A DNA stretch of 64,000 nucleotides. It comes from Halalkalibacter urbisdiaboli (GTDB lineage Bacteria > Bacillota > Bacilli > Bacillales > Bacillaceae_D). Below are positions 34,898 through 44,862 of this stretch, piece by piece. A program made the translations under genes and the position numbers. Each line of letters starts with the position of its first letter. Positions within the stretch are counted from its first letter, which is position 1. Location: the NCBI RefSeq assembly GCF_002156385.1, contig NZ_MVJM01000001.1, forward strand, positions 886,861-950,860, read 5' to 3'. The notes beneath the pieces were generated by a model. The model was not told the DNA's origin. It was given only the letters and a program-made list of their open reading frames with translations, and made no database searches.

Positions 34898-36502
34898 TTA
34901 ATACGGATCTGAAGGCTGACTAAGCTCTACTGCCTGCTGTACTGCCTTTTGTGCATCATCAGAACCGATTGGATTTTGAGAAGGCATTGCTTGATTAGCT
35001 TTTTCTAAGCCTTCTTTCAGGCGAGTCCCATAATCCTTATCACATTGCATTAAATGATTCACCATGATATCTTTTATCTTTTGATCACACGGCTTCAATG
35101 TATCCACTAAATTCTTAATTAATTCATCCCGTTCCCAATCTGAAAAACGACGATACGTTTCTCCTGCTTGTCCATAATCATTTCGACGATCAATCGTTTC
35201 TCGTACTAAATTACCTTCAATACGAGGTGTGTATTCTTCGCCACCATTTTCCGCTTCTTTTAAACCTCCTAAAACAGAAGGCTCATAATTGACGTGAGGA
35301 TTTTGGTTCTTTCCTTTGTCTACATGATATTCCATTTGACCACCACGTTGATTCGTCGCAACATGCTTTTTCGGAGCATTAATTGGCAACTGTAAATAGT
35401 TTGAACCAACACGATACCGCTGCGTATCTGAATAAGAGAACGTTCTTCCTTGCAGAAGCTTATCATCTGAGAAATCAAGTCCATCTACTATTACACCTGT
35501 ACCAAAAGCAGCTTGTTCCACTTCAGCAAAATAGTCTTCCGGGTTTTTATTGAGCACCATTTTACCAACAGGAATCCAAGGAAACTCATCCTTATACCAA
35601 AGCTTTGTCGGATCCAGTGGATCAAAATCTAATTCTGGATGTTCATCATCACTCATGATTTGAACAAATAATTCCCATTCAGGGTAATCACCATTTTCAA
35701 TCGCTTCATATAAATCTTGTGTTGCATGGTTAAAGTTTTTCGCTTGAACCTGTTCCGCTTGTTCTTGTGTTAAATTGCGAATTCCTTGCTTTGGTTCCCA
35801 GTGGTATTTAACGAGGACCGCTTTCCCTTCTTTGTTTACCCACTTATATGTATTCACGCCAGAACCTTGCATCATCCGATAATTTGCTGGAATTCCCCAA
35901 GGTGAGAATAAGAATGTGATCATATGCATCGCTTCAGGGGTATTTGAAATAAAGTCAAAAATCCGTTCACCGTCCTGTACGTTCGTAACAGGATCTGGCT
36001 TAAACGCATGAACTAAATCTGGAAACTTTAGTGGGTCACGAATGAAAAAGATTTTCAAATTATTTCCGACTAAATCCCAGTTCCCGTCCTCGGTATAAAA
36101 CTTGACCGCAAACCCACGTGGATCACGGAGTGTTTCTGGTGAGTGACCACCATGCACTACACTTGAAAAGCGCACAAAAACAGGGGTTTTCTTCCCTTTT
36201 TCTTGGAATAGTTTTGCCCTAGTATATTTTGCAATCGGCTCGTCACCAGCTGTTCCGTAAGCTTCAAAATAACCGTGAGCTCCTGCACCGCGTGCATGTA
36301 CGACACGCTCAGGTATACGTTCACGGTCAAAATGACTGATTTTTTCAAGAAAATCATAATTTTCAAGAGTTGTTGGGCCACGATTCCCAACGGTACGAAC
36401 ATTATGATTATTTGTAACAGGATGACCTTGCCGATTCGTTAACGTTTCTTCTTCAGATTTTGCTTTTGGGCGAGAGTTCAGATCCTTTTCATTTTTACTC
36501 AA
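34898..36502 (-). CDS. katA: catalase (clade 3-type, heme)
   Basis: A heme catalase of 534 residues that breaks down hydrogen peroxide. It shows the active-site region [18 protein letters not shown] with the essential His, [20 protein letters not shown], the Asn in [14 protein letters not shown], and the heme-ligand Tyr in [14 protein letters not shown]. The start is TTG at 36502, because AGGAGTGAAATCA precedes it and the product then begins [12 protein letters not shown]; the frame is open to an ATG at 36544 without a ribosome binding site. It is monocistronic, with a 7-7-7 inverted repeat about 70 bases upstream. Confidence 0.95.
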   Translation of the reverse strand: MSKNEKDLNSRPKAKSEEETLTNRQGHPVTNNHNVRTVGNRGPTTLENYDFLEKISHFDRERIPERVVHARGAGAHGYFEAYGTAGDEPIAKYTRAKLFQEKGKKTPVFVRFSSVVHGGHSPETLRDPRGFAVKFYTEDGNWDLVGNNLKIFFIRDPLKFPDLVHAFKPDPVTNVQDGERIFDFISNTPEAMHMITFLFSPWGIPANYRMMQGSGVNTYKWVNKEGKAVLVKYHWEPKQGIRNLTQEQAEQVQAKNFNHATQDLYEAIENGDYPEWELFVQIMSDDEHPELDFDPLDPTKLWYKDEFPWIPVGKMVLNKNPEDYFAEVEQAAFGTGVIVDGLDFSDDKLLQGRTFSYSDTQRYRVGSNYLQLPINAPKKHVATNQRGGQMEYHVDKGKNQNPHVNYEPSVLGGLKEAENGGEEYTPRIEGNLVRETIDRRNDYGQAGETYRRFSDWERDELIKNLVDTLKPCDQKIKDIMVNHLMQCDKDYGTRLKEGLEKANQAMPSQNPIGSDDAQKAVQQAVELSQPSDPY

Positions 36503-36563
36503 TGATTTCACTCCTACTTTTAGGGAATAAATGTACACCTCCATTTTCGACGAATTTATTCCA

Positions 36564-36584
36564 AATTATTCAATAACAATAATT
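36564..36584. promoter_or_regulatory. inverted repeat upstream of katA
   Basis: AATTATT-CAATAAC-AATAATT is a perfect 7-base inverted repeat with a 7-base spacer, about 62-82 bases before the catalase start. It does not match the PerR box spacing. It may be an operator, but A+T-rich DNA yields such repeats by chance. Confidence 0.3.
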
Positions 36585-36631
36585 CACATTTTCTCTATTA
36601 ACAAACCGTAATGCTATTTCTAACACAAATA

Positions 36632-36747
36632 AGGAGGTGCCCCAATCCATTTGGGACACCTCCGAAGTAATGTGTGTAGTTAGGAGCGGTTTGCTCCTCA
36701 TACAGGCGCGTAACGAACGGAGCCATTTCCCCTTTTGAGACAGGCCC
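36632..36747. repeat. hairpin plus CGTAACGAACGGAGCCATT module
   Basis: This holds the terminator-like stem GGAGGTGCCCC/GGGACACCTCC (36632-36662) and a small palindrome around GGAGCGGTTTGCTCC. It then has GGCGCGTAACGAACGGAGCC and CCTTTTGAGACAGGCCC. The last pieces are shared in reverse or variant form with the repeats at 19.02, 23.1, 49.8 and 57.2 kb. It lies between the katA and DUF624 genes on the minus strand and probably ends the DUF624 transcript. Confidence 0.6.
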
Positions 36748-36754
36748 TTTAAAA

Positions 36755-37387
36755 TCAGCTTTGTTCGAATGCTTCCTCTTTTTTCTTTACTTGATTAAAT
36801 ACTCTCTGACCAATCCACATTAAAATGTAGCTCAGCACGCTCACAGTGAAAAAAGGGATAAGCCCTGGCACGTACATGAGAATCGTTTGCAATAATAAAA
36901 CTCCTACGACCATGAATAGAGTATAGTGTGGATAAGCTAGTCCTAATAAAAGGGCTGTTTTCAACAAAACGGGAGCTCGCAATTCATAAGTTGCATAGGT
37001 TGGAAAAAGGAATAAAACCATAACAAGATAGAAAAGACTTACAATTAACAAGAAATATCGAACGACAAGCATAATCGTTCCTGGTTCTTGCACAAACATA
37101 AAATTAATATAAAGGATTATTCCTAATAGCATTAACACGATCCCAATTACATTTGATTTAACAAATTCCTTTTTATATTCCATCCAAAATGTTCGATAAA
37201 CCGGAATTTCATAATCACCAAGTACCCATTTTCTAGTAATCGTAAAAACAGCTACTGTTGCTGGCATAAACCCAAAAATGATAAGTCCCATTAGAGTAAA
37301 GAGCACCCAGAGGACATTAACGTAGGCGAATCTAGCGATCCAAATACTGATCCGATAGAAGCCACCCATGATTCCTCTCATTTCCAT
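36755..37387 (-). CDS. DUF624 (YesL-family) membrane protein
   Basis: A 210-residue integral membrane protein with about five helices (about 12-40, 72-95, 100-125, 140-165 and 168-190). It matches the DUF624/YesL family, found beside pectin and rhamnogalacturonan importers in Bacilli (YesL starts the B. subtilis yes cluster). Function is unknown; a role in assembly of LplA-type importers has been assumed from context. It follows the lipoprotein gene by five bases, so the two are an operon. Confidence 0.85.
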   Translation of the reverse strand: MEMRGIMGGFYRISIWIARFAYVNVLWVLFTLMGLIIFGFMPATVAVFTITRKWVLGDYEIPVYRTFWMEYKKEFVKSNVIGIVLMLLGIILYINFMFVQEPGTIMLVVRYFLLIVSLFYLVMVLFLFPTYATYELRAPVLLKTALLLGLAYPHYTLFMVVGVLLLQTILMYVPGLIPFFTVSVLSYILMWIGQRVFNQVKKKEEAFEQS

Positions 37388-37392
37388 TGCAG

Positions 37393-37935
37393 TTACTCCT
37401 CTCTCTTAGAAACATGCTGTAAAAACTGTAAAGCTTGCTCCTGATTATCACTGTAAATTGGAACAAATGCTAACAGCTGCTCCTCCACTTCGACCTGTAG
37501 ATGGCGTAATAACAGCGAATCATTATCTAAGGGCAGAACATGAACATGAACGTCACCCGTTTCATCATTTTCACTTTTATATTGAGTCGGAATTGACTCT
37601 AAATCGGCCTCATCAATAATTCCGTCCAAAGGGATAAGCCCTTCCTCATCAAATGCAGCATTAATTAATGCCTGATCAACGACAAAAACATCCCCTTCAT
37701 GAGCAACAATATCGACAATCATCTTTTCAAGCACCGTTGGATGAAAAAACAATTGAACATCCTCTTCCCCTAGCCCGTGAACACTATCGAAAACAAGCTC
37801 TTTCGTATCTTCTTGTAATTGACTTGATAGCTCTGAATAGAAAAATATATCAAAGGTTTCCCTCTCTTGTTTGCTACATCCGCTAAGGGCAATGAAAACG
37901 ACGACGACTAAAGCATATTTCCAGTTCCAAACCAT
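37393..37935 (-). CDS. lipoprotein of unknown function
   Basis: A 180-residue protein with an N-terminal signal and lipobox LSGC (Cys20). The mature part is acidic and shows no recognised domain. It is translationally close to DUF624 (five-base gap), so the two likely act together at the membrane. A segment DIFFYSELSSQLQEDTKELV... followed by an EGDVFVVDQALINAAFD region recalls the ligand-binding fold of solute-binding proteins on a very small scale, but that is only an impression. Confidence 0.75.
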   Translation of the reverse strand: MVWNWKYALVVVVFIALSGCSKQERETFDIFFYSELSSQLQEDTKELVFDSVHGLGEEDVQLFFHPTVLEKMIVDIVAHEGDVFVVDQALINAAFDEEGLIPLDGIIDEADLESIPTQYKSENDETGDVHVHVLPLDNDSLLLRHLQVEVEEQLLAFVPIYSDNQEQALQFLQHVSKREE

Positions 37936-37971
37936 ACTTTCACCTTCTCTTCTTTTGCTACTATAATTATA

Positions 37972-38016
37972 ATACCTTGGGAGACGAAAAATCTAGGATT
38001 CTCGTCTTCCAAGGTA
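37972..38016 (-). terminator. terminator of the ten-gene pectin operon
   Basis: TACCTTGGGAGACGA pairs with TCGTCTTCCAAGGTA around a loop of about 15 bases. It lies 24 bases after the GH105 stop and marks the operon end. Confidence 0.75.
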
Positions 38017-38039
38017 AAATTTAGAAGAAGGTCTCGATA

Positions 38040-39140
38040 TTATCCTTTATGATTGTGAATTTGCATGCTTGCTAAAACAAAAGCTCCGACACCATGTAGG
38101 TCATTCTCACTCGTTTCTCTTTCTACATAATAATCATAAACGCCAATCGACGTTCCGATACAAATGCCGGTAAGTGAGAGTGATCCATCTTCCTGTTCTT
38201 CAATTTTATGATTAATAATCCCTTCATAGCCTTTTTTGGCAGCTGCGAAATAAGATTCATCAATATAGCCCTCATTTACTGCTTTAGCAATCGTATAAAC
38301 GTATAAGCTTGTGCAAGAAGTCTCTAACCAGTTATCTTCACGCTCTCCTTTATCAACAACTTGATACCATAATCCTGTTTCTTCGTCTTGATATTTTACG
38401 AGACTCTTCACATAATCCTCAATCACAGTGATTAATTCCGCGCGCTTCGGATGATTTTCTGGTAGTAACGAGATAATATCAACAACCGCAAGCCCGTACC
38501 AGCCTAATGCACGGCCCCAAATTTCAGGTGCAGCGCCAGTCTCAGGATTCGCCCATGGCGCTTTTTTGCTTTCATCCCAGCCATGGAAATAAAGACCTGA
38601 TTTTTCGTCCTTTGTATGTTTTCTCATTAATGATTCTTGATATAAAACCAAATCAACTAATTCTGGCTCATCAAATTGCTGACCATACTGAAGTGTAAAC
38701 GGACCAGCCATATACAACCCATCTAGCCACATTTGATATGGATATTTATCCTTGTGCCAGAAACCTTGTTCCGATGTTTTATTGATTGTTTTTAATAGGT
38801 TACGTAGTTTCTCAGCTGCAACCTTGTAACGCTTTTCTCCTGTCAATTGATATAAAGGAAGAAGTAGAAGCCCAGGCTGGATCGCATCAAGCTGGTCACG
38901 TTCAAAATAGAAATTCCCTTCCTCATCAATCAGCTTATCAACATATTCTTTAAAATAAGCGAAATACTCATCATTTTTTGTTTCTTGCCACACACTATGA
39001 ACACCGCATAGAAAAACCCCTTGATGGTAGTGCCAACGATCGGCCGGTGGTAGTTTAACAGGCTCATATTTTTTCATTAAACTTTGACAAGCTTTTTCTG
39101 CCCATTCTAATGCTACTTTTCCTTTTACTGCTGTACTCAT
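38040..39140 (-). CDS. GH105 unsaturated rhamnogalacturonyl/galacturonyl hydrolase
   Basis: An (alpha/alpha)6-barrel enzyme of 366 residues, close in length to B. subtilis YteR (373). It cuts the unsaturated uronic acid from the non-reducing end of oligosaccharides made by pectate or rhamnogalacturonan lyases. The family segments RWHYHQGVFLCGVHSVW, LDAIQPG, MWLDGLYMAGPF and RALGWYGLAVVDI are present; Asp in the WLDGLYM and LDAIQPG regions is expected to be catalytic. No signal peptide, so it is cytoplasmic. Start at 39140, with AAAGGATGA eight bases before it. Last gene of the operon, 30 bases after GH43. Confidence 0.93.
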   Translation of the reverse strand: MSTAVKGKVALEWAEKACQSLMKKYEPVKLPPADRWHYHQGVFLCGVHSVWQETKNDEYFAYFKEYVDKLIDEEGNFYFERDQLDAIQPGLLLLPLYQLTGEKRYKVAAEKLRNLLKTINKTSEQGFWHKDKYPYQMWLDGLYMAGPFTLQYGQQFDEPELVDLVLYQESLMRKHTKDEKSGLYFHGWDESKKAPWANPETGAAPEIWGRALGWYGLAVVDIISLLPENHPKRAELITVIEDYVKSLVKYQDEETGLWYQVVDKGEREDNWLETSCTSLYVYTIAKAVNEGYIDESYFAAAKKGYEGIINHKIEEQEDGSLSLTGICIGTSIGVYDYYVERETSENDLHGVGAFVLASMQIHNHKG

Positions 39141-39170
39141 ACTAAACATCATCCTTTCAATTTATACATT

Positions 39171-40733
39171 CTATTGAACGTTAAACCAATCAACATCAAC
39201 GAAGCCCTTGCTAGTTTGCTTACCTCTGTTTAGACAGAAAATCCCGACTTGAGCACCGATCCAGCGGGCTATCGTTGCGGTAAAGGGGCCGCCAACGTTC
39301 TCAAAAGATTCTCCATCTACACTAAAGGTGAACTGGCATTTAGCTTTCCCCTTCTCTTCGGTAACATCTACACGTAAGTAAAACGTTTCAGCGTCAATCG
39401 TTTTAACAACTTCTTCTCGTTCCGCTGTTATATCATCATCTTGTTCACCACTAAAATGGACAAGCTGTAACCCGTCTTCTCCCTTTTTGACCATAAGACC
39501 CGCATAATGAAAACCAACAACAATTAATCCCGCGACGTCGGCCATTTCTTCCGGGTGAAACTCCATTTTGCTTGTAGCTGTAAAAGCAGGAGCAGGAAAC
39601 TTTTGTGTCAATATTTGAGGTGTATCATAAAATGTTTCGACACCTTCAGGTAATTCCTTTGCAAATAATCTAAGGTGATTCTCTTTTTCACCTAATGAAT
39701 ACCAGCTGTGCTGAATGTTCGCACGCCATTGCCACTGTAAGCCCAATTTCTCCCCTTCGAAGTCATCGCTCGTTTGTGGATTAAAAATCTCATTTTGTAC
39801 AGACTCAACAGTTGGCTTTTTCCACGTGAGTACAGGCTCACCTACACCATCCTCATTCTGATTGTGGCCCATTACTGGCCAGTCATTTTCCCATGTCATT
39901 GGCTGCATATGAACAATTCGACCATAGGCATCTTTGTCCTGAAAATGGAGAAACCAAGACTCTCCTGACTCGAGCTCAACCCAACCGCCTTGGTGTGGCC
40001 CATTAATGTCTGTATCCCCTTGATGAAGGACAATTTTATCTTCATAGGGACCGTAAATAGTTTTTGAACGTAATATCGTTTGCCACCCTGTCGTCACTCC
40101 ACCTGCTGGCGCAAAAATATAATAGTAGCCATTTCGTTTATACATTTTTGGTCCTTCAATTGTTGGGTGGTGTTCTGTTCCATCAAATATATAGGTTCCT
40201 TCATCAAGTAAGGCGGTTCCATCTGGTTTCATTTTCGCGATATTTAAAATATGTTTAAATCCGATTCGACTTCTTGCAAATGCATTCACTAAATATGCCT
40301 GGCCATCGTCATCCCAAAATGGACACGGATCTATCCACCCTTTTACTTCCTTGACTAAATGAAGCGGTGACCATTCACCAAACGGATCCTCGGTATGACT
40401 CATGAAAATCCCTTCATCAGGTGCACCGAAAAAGACCCAAAACTTTCCGGCGTGATAACGTATACTTGGTGCCCATACACCTTCACCATGACGAGGTTTG
40501 TTGTAACGGTCATAAGGGAATGTTTCACTGACGTGGTTGACAATCTTCCAATTAACTAAGTCTTTTGAATGCAACAAAGGCAAACAAGGTGACATATTAA
40601 AGCTCGACGAAACCATGAAGAAGTCTTCTCCGACACGAATAACATCTGGGTCCGAATAATCGGCATGAATGATCGGATTTTGAAATGTGCCATCTCCTAA
40701 ATCAGCCTTCCATACATCTTTGGTTTTCTTCAT
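39171..40733 (-). CDS. GH43 beta-xylosidase-like enzyme
   Basis: A 520-residue GH43 protein. The propeller (about 15-310) shows Asp in ADYSDPDVIRV, Asp in WIDPCPFWDDDG and Glu in TIEGPKMYKR, the full catalytic triad. A C-terminal beta-sandwich (about 325-520) of the type found in XynB-like GH43 enzymes follows. It likely removes beta-xylose or alpha-arabinose side chains from imported oligosaccharides such as xylogalacturonan fragments. No signal peptide. It is 30 bases upstream of GH105 and 74 bases after the esterase gene. Confidence 0.92.
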   Translation of the reverse strand: MKKTKDVWKADLGDGTFQNPIIHADYSDPDVIRVGEDFFMVSSSFNMSPCLPLLHSKDLVNWKIVNHVSETFPYDRYNKPRHGEGVWAPSIRYHAGKFWVFFGAPDEGIFMSHTEDPFGEWSPLHLVKEVKGWIDPCPFWDDDGQAYLVNAFARSRIGFKHILNIAKMKPDGTALLDEGTYIFDGTEHHPTIEGPKMYKRNGYYYIFAPAGGVTTGWQTILRSKTIYGPYEDKIVLHQGDTDINGPHQGGWVELESGESWFLHFQDKDAYGRIVHMQPMTWENDWPVMGHNQNEDGVGEPVLTWKKPTVESVQNEIFNPQTSDDFEGEKLGLQWQWRANIQHSWYSLGEKENHLRLFAKELPEGVETFYDTPQILTQKFPAPAFTATSKMEFHPEEMADVAGLIVVGFHYAGLMVKKGEDGLQLVHFSGEQDDDITAEREEVVKTIDAETFYLRVDVTEEKGKAKCQFTFSVDGESFENVGGPFTATIARWIGAQVGIFCLNRGKQTSKGFVDVDWFNVQ

Positions 40734-40807
40734 CTTTTCACCTCTTCCCTTAGTTATAAAATCTTTTACTTACGTAATATCCGTTCTTTTTCTCTCCACT
40801 GATATCT

Positions 40808-41827
40808 CTATGCTCTTAATTGGTCTCGCAACCAATCATACGATTTCTCTCCACTTACCTCATGGCCGCCTGAAAAGTAATGTGTATCCAATACATCATT
40901 TGCCTCAAATGCTTGATACGTATTTCTCAACTGCTCTACCGCCACCTTAACCTCTTCAATCGGAAAAAGATGATCGTCCTTCCCAGATTCAATAAATAAC
41001 GGTCGTGGTGCAATTAATCCAATGAGCCGTGGCATCTCACCTAGCTGCAACACACCTGGAATATAGTTATCAAGACAGTGGCTTCGGTCGATAATACTCC
41101 CTTTAAATGTATTCGTATATCCACAAATGACCGTTGCTTTTATCCTCTCATCGACAGCACTTGTAAAGGCAGCGACAAGTCCACCTCCAGACAGCCCCAT
41201 TATTCCAATCTTTTCAGAATCAACATCAGGTAATTCAGTTAAGTAATCAATCATCCTCTGACATTCAGCCACCCGTAAACCAGCGAGTGTCTTGCCAACG
41301 AGTAATAGTTGACTTGCTAGCCCAAAACACGAATTATGATTTGGCGGGGCCTCGCTATTTTCGTCTCTCGTTAATAGTCTCTCTCCAAATCCAATAACCT
41401 CAGGTGCAAGCACAATGTGCCCTCGGCGAACGAGCTCTACCGCAAAGTTTTTATGAATGCCGGGTTTTTCATGAAGGTTGTCGGTTCCATCCGGATTTAA
41501 TCCTACAATTTCTTTACTTCCGTATCCATGTCCATGTAAGGCTAGCACAGCGGGCCTTTTGCTTTGTGATTGATCCTTTGGCTTCAACACATATGCAGGC
41601 ATTCGTAAAGAAGAAAACGTTGTTAATTCAATCCGAATTCGCGTGAAATCGTCAAACTCCACTCTCTCTATTTCTTCCACATCAAAATCCTTTTGAGTAA
41701 TAGGGAACTCCCCTAACACTCGATGAAATTGCTTTCTTAATTGTCTATTAGAGTTCTCATCTACGGTCTCAACGGTTCGTATCGTTCCATCGTAAATCTC
41801 TTTCATAAACAAATCAGGTGACCACAT
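40808..41827 (-). CDS. alpha/beta-hydrolase, probable acetyl esterase
   Basis: A 339-residue dienelactone-hydrolase-like / acetylxylan-esterase-like alpha/beta hydrolase. The nucleophile is Ser213 in GLSGGG, with an acid in SGKDDHLFP (about 295) and the His in SGGHEV (about 326). HGHGYG near residue 100 forms the oxyanion region. No signal peptide. In this operon (11 bases after GH28) a deacetylase acting on acetylated pectic oligosaccharides is the best guess. Substrate not proven. Confidence 0.83.
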   Translation of the reverse strand: MWSPDLFMKEIYDGTIRTVETVDENSNRQLRKQFHRVLGEFPITQKDFDVEEIERVEFDDFTRIRIELTTFSSLRMPAYVLKPKDQSQSKRPAVLALHGHGYGSKEIVGLNPDGTDNLHEKPGIHKNFAVELVRRGHIVLAPEVIGFGERLLTRDENSEAPPNHNSCFGLASQLLLVGKTLAGLRVAECQRMIDYLTELPDVDSEKIGIMGLSGGGLVAAFTSAVDERIKATVICGYTNTFKGSIIDRSHCLDNYIPGVLQLGEMPRLIGLIAPRPLFIESGKDDHLFPIEEVKVAVEQLRNTYQAFEANDVLDTHYFSGGHEVSGEKSYDWLRDQLRA

Positions 41828-41838
41828 CGTTATTCCTC

Positions 41839-43377
41839 CTAAGCCAACACGGCCCCATTCACGTCAATATCTTTGTTACGACCCTCAAGCACGTTAACAT
41901 AGCTCTCAGGTAATGCACGTACTTGTCGGCCTGTAATAAACACATTTTCAACGTCTTTCAGTCGAACAACAGGAGTATTTGCATGTACTTTTTTCATTTT
42001 GACACTATCGATTTCAACATCGTTCGAACTCTCAATTGCTAGTGCCGGACCTTGACGTGTTTCTACATTTACACGATGAAACTCTAAACCTTCCACGTGT
42101 TTGCAGAAAATCCCTTCACCAGCCATGATGATTTCTTCTTTCACCATATCAGGCTCTCCGCCTTGTTCAGATGGATCTTCTGTCATTTCAAATGTCACAT
42201 GACGAAGATAGACGTCCTTGATTGGCATTTCAGGCAAACCATAAATAAACGAAGCTGCAGCACGACAGTTTTTCGCTGTCACATTGCTAATATGAATGTG
42301 CTCAATTTGTGGTGTTTTCTCACTAACTGGAATCGCTTCTGGACTCGTCATCGATGGGTCATTTTCATCGACGCCGTAGCGATAAAATGAATTAATCGCA
42401 AACGGACAGAACACATCTTCCATATAGATGTTATTAACAAGTAAGTTTTTTATATAAGCTCCACGTGCACGGTTTGTTTTAATACGGATGCCACGATCTG
42501 TGCCAATAAAAACGCAGTTGGTTACGGTCACATTGCGGATACCACCTGAGTTTTCACTCCCCATCACGACTCCACCATGACCGGCCTTCATCGTACAATT
42601 CGTAACCGTTACATGCTCAGTTGGCTTATTAATTCTTCTTCCATCCTCATTGATTCCGGATTTTAAGCATAGGCAATCATCACCAACATCAAAATGACAA
42701 TCTGTGACACGCACGTATGCACATGAATCGATGTCGAACCCATCACCATTCGGTGTATCAGAAGGGTTTTTAAAGGTAACTCCTCTAGCACTTACATGTT
42801 CACAATAGACGAGATGTGTATTCCAGAAAGGTGAGTTTTGAAGAGTAATTCCTTCAAGCGTCACTTTCTCACAACTAATAAGCTGCAATAAAGGCGGACG
42901 TAAAAATTGAGAATCCCACTCTAGTAAGTTCGTTTTCAGTTTCATGTTAGCATTTAAACGGCGGATTTCCTCTGTACGTTCCGATGAGTAAGGATTACCT
43001 GCTTTTAAATCTTTAATCGAATCCCACCATACTTGACCTTGGCCATCAAACGTCCCTTCTCCTTTAATAGAAACATTGGTTAAATTCTCGCCAAAAATGA
43101 GTGGATGAAACCCGTAACACTCATAACCAGACCATCTTGTTTTAACTGCTGGATAAGCTTCGAAATCATGTTTAAATAAAACCGTTGCCCCCGCTTCGAC
43201 CTGAAGAGTCATATGACTTTTAAGTGTGATTGGTCCTGTTACGTAGGTTCCGGCTGGTACCACCACAGTACCACCACCTTGCTTCGAACATTCTTCGATA
43301 GCTGTTGCAAAGGCTGACGAGTTATCCGTTACGGCATCTCCTTTTGCTCCAAATTCAGTAATGTCAAAAAACGTCAT
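41839..43377 (-). CDS. GH28 polygalacturonase, probably exo-acting
   Basis: A right-handed parallel beta-helix enzyme of 512 residues. The GH28 catalytic set is complete: Asn210-Gly-Asp212, Asp233-Asp234 in GDDC, His267 in GHGG, and RGIRIK around Arg295-Lys300. It hydrolyses alpha-1,4-galacturonosyl bonds. With no signal peptide it should act on imported oligogalacturonides in the cytoplasm, where exo activity releasing galacturonate is likely; a rhamnogalacturonan- or xylogalacturonan-specific member is possible. It lies nine bases after GH43 and 11 before the esterase. Confidence 0.94.
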   Translation of the reverse strand: MTFFDITEFGAKGDAVTDNSSAFATAIEECSKQGGGTVVVPAGTYVTGPITLKSHMTLQVEAGATVLFKHDFEAYPAVKTRWSGYECYGFHPLIFGENLTNVSIKGEGTFDGQGQVWWDSIKDLKAGNPYSSERTEEIRRLNANMKLKTNLLEWDSQFLRPPLLQLISCEKVTLEGITLQNSPFWNTHLVYCEHVSARGVTFKNPSDTPNGDGFDIDSCAYVRVTDCHFDVGDDCLCLKSGINEDGRRINKPTEHVTVTNCTMKAGHGGVVMGSENSGGIRNVTVTNCVFIGTDRGIRIKTNRARGAYIKNLLVNNIYMEDVFCPFAINSFYRYGVDENDPSMTSPEAIPVSEKTPQIEHIHISNVTAKNCRAAASFIYGLPEMPIKDVYLRHVTFEMTEDPSEQGGEPDMVKEEIIMAGEGIFCKHVEGLEFHRVNVETRQGPALAIESSNDVEIDSVKMKKVHANTPVVRLKDVENVFITGRQVRALPESYVNVLEGRNKDIDVNGAVLA

Positions 43378-43386
43378 AGTGTCCCC

Positions 43387-44853
43387 CTATAATTGTCGGT
43401 ATCGAAATTCCGTAAATGTTGCGTTCCCTTCCCCAATCACATCAAGACCGATCCGTAAGCTTAAAAAGCCTCCGAATGTATTATGATGAAAACCTGAAGA
43501 GTCGATCACTTTGTCATATTTTAGCCAATCGCTGCCTTCCTCTTGAAAATAAAAGGAAACGATATTATCAATATTACGAATTTTTAAGCGAATCGATATC
43601 CCTTTGTACGGCTCGACTCGATATTTTTTAAAGGTACGAAAATGCTGCACGCCTTCTTTAGACACTGAAAGTCCGAAATACGCAGAAGGATCGTAGAAAA
43701 GCATAAAACGTGCTTTCGCTCCTTCATCGACTTCAACAGCTATCTCAGTTTCGTAATCCCGATCCCCTGTCATATATAACAATGGAGAGGCGGGGGCATT
43801 TTCTGCCCCTTTTCCCTGAACAACTAATCCACTGTCTTGAATGGAAAAGCGTTGTCGATCCGGTTCCCCAAACCATTGCCAATGAAGACCTAATTTTTCT
43901 GAATCAAACGAGTCTTCTGTTGGAAATCCGTGGTTGACCGCTTCCCCTTTTGGCATCGGTAACGGTTGTTCGGTTGTCATACCATCCGGAACCTTAAACC
44001 ATCCATCCTCCGTCCATTCAATCGGAATCAGTAATGTTTGACGACCGATTGTATGAAGATGATTCTCATAGCCATGAAACACCATCCACCAATCGCCATC
44101 CGGTGTATCAATAAGCGTCCCGTGTCCTTGAGACCACCAACGTTCTTCCTTTGAATTCGTTTTAATAATCGGGTTGTAAGGCGAATGCTCCCAGGGCCCC
44201 CACGGTGTTTTGGAACGAGAGGTCGCAACCATATGACTTGTTGGTGGTCCTGCTGTTCCACCAACGGCTACCGTTAAATAATAATAGCCGTTATGGTACG
44301 TTAATTTCGGTCCCTCTGGACTAAAGGCTTCCACTTCCCACTCATCCGGATAACGCCACGGTTCATACACATGTTTCAAATCACCTGCAACCGATAAACC
44401 ATCATCAGATAGCTGAACCATATTTCCACCTGATAGATGCATATATCTCTTTCCATCGGGGCCAACAACATGCCCCGGATCAATATGTGAGGTTTTAAGA
44501 TTAATTGGTTCACTCCAAGGACCTTTTGGATTCTTCGCTGTCGTCACCCAATTCGTTTTATCAGCAGGAAAATAAATATAATAGGTTTCCTTATAATAAA
44601 CAAACTCTGGAGCCCAAACATCACCATTCAAATGCTCAAGGGCTGTACCAATCGGTTCCCAATTGACTAAATCCTTCGAATGCCAAACAATAAGTCCAGG
44701 AACATACTTGTATGAAGTATGTACCATATAATAGTCTTCCCCTACTCTTATAATAGAAGGATCCGCGTAGTTCCCCTTAAGGATCGGATTTAAATACGTT
44801 CCATTTTTCAAATCTCTACTTACCTGTTTTACTCCTTCGTTTTGTGTGTTCAT
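43387..44853 (-). CDS. GH43 glycosidase with C-terminal beta-sandwich domain
   Basis: A 488-residue GH43 enzyme. Catalytic residues fit GNYADPSIIRV (Asp), HIDPGHVVGPDG (Asp) and SPEGPKLT (Glu), followed by a C-terminal DUF1349-like or concanavalin-like sandwich (about 310-488). It is a distinct subfamily from the other operon GH43, so the two should act on different linkages (arabinose versus xylose side chains). Cytoplasmic. Short gaps of nine bases on both sides show tight co-transcription with the KdgF-like cupin and GH28. Confidence 0.92.
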   Translation of the reverse strand: MNTQNEGVKQVSRDLKNGTYLNPILKGNYADPSIIRVGEDYYMVHTSYKYVPGLIVWHSKDLVNWEPIGTALEHLNGDVWAPEFVYYKETYYIYFPADKTNWVTTAKNPKGPWSEPINLKTSHIDPGHVVGPDGKRYMHLSGGNMVQLSDDGLSVAGDLKHVYEPWRYPDEWEVEAFSPEGPKLTYHNGYYYLTVAVGGTAGPPTSHMVATSRSKTPWGPWEHSPYNPIIKTNSKEERWWSQGHGTLIDTPDGDWWMVFHGYENHLHTIGRQTLLIPIEWTEDGWFKVPDGMTTEQPLPMPKGEAVNHGFPTEDSFDSEKLGLHWQWFGEPDRQRFSIQDSGLVVQGKGAENAPASPLLYMTGDRDYETEIAVEVDEGAKARFMLFYDPSAYFGLSVSKEGVQHFRTFKKYRVEPYKGISIRLKIRNIDNIVSFYFQEEGSDWLKYDKVIDSSGFHHNTFGGFLSLRIGLDVIGEGNATFTEFRYRQL

Positions 44854-44862
44854 GAACTCCTC

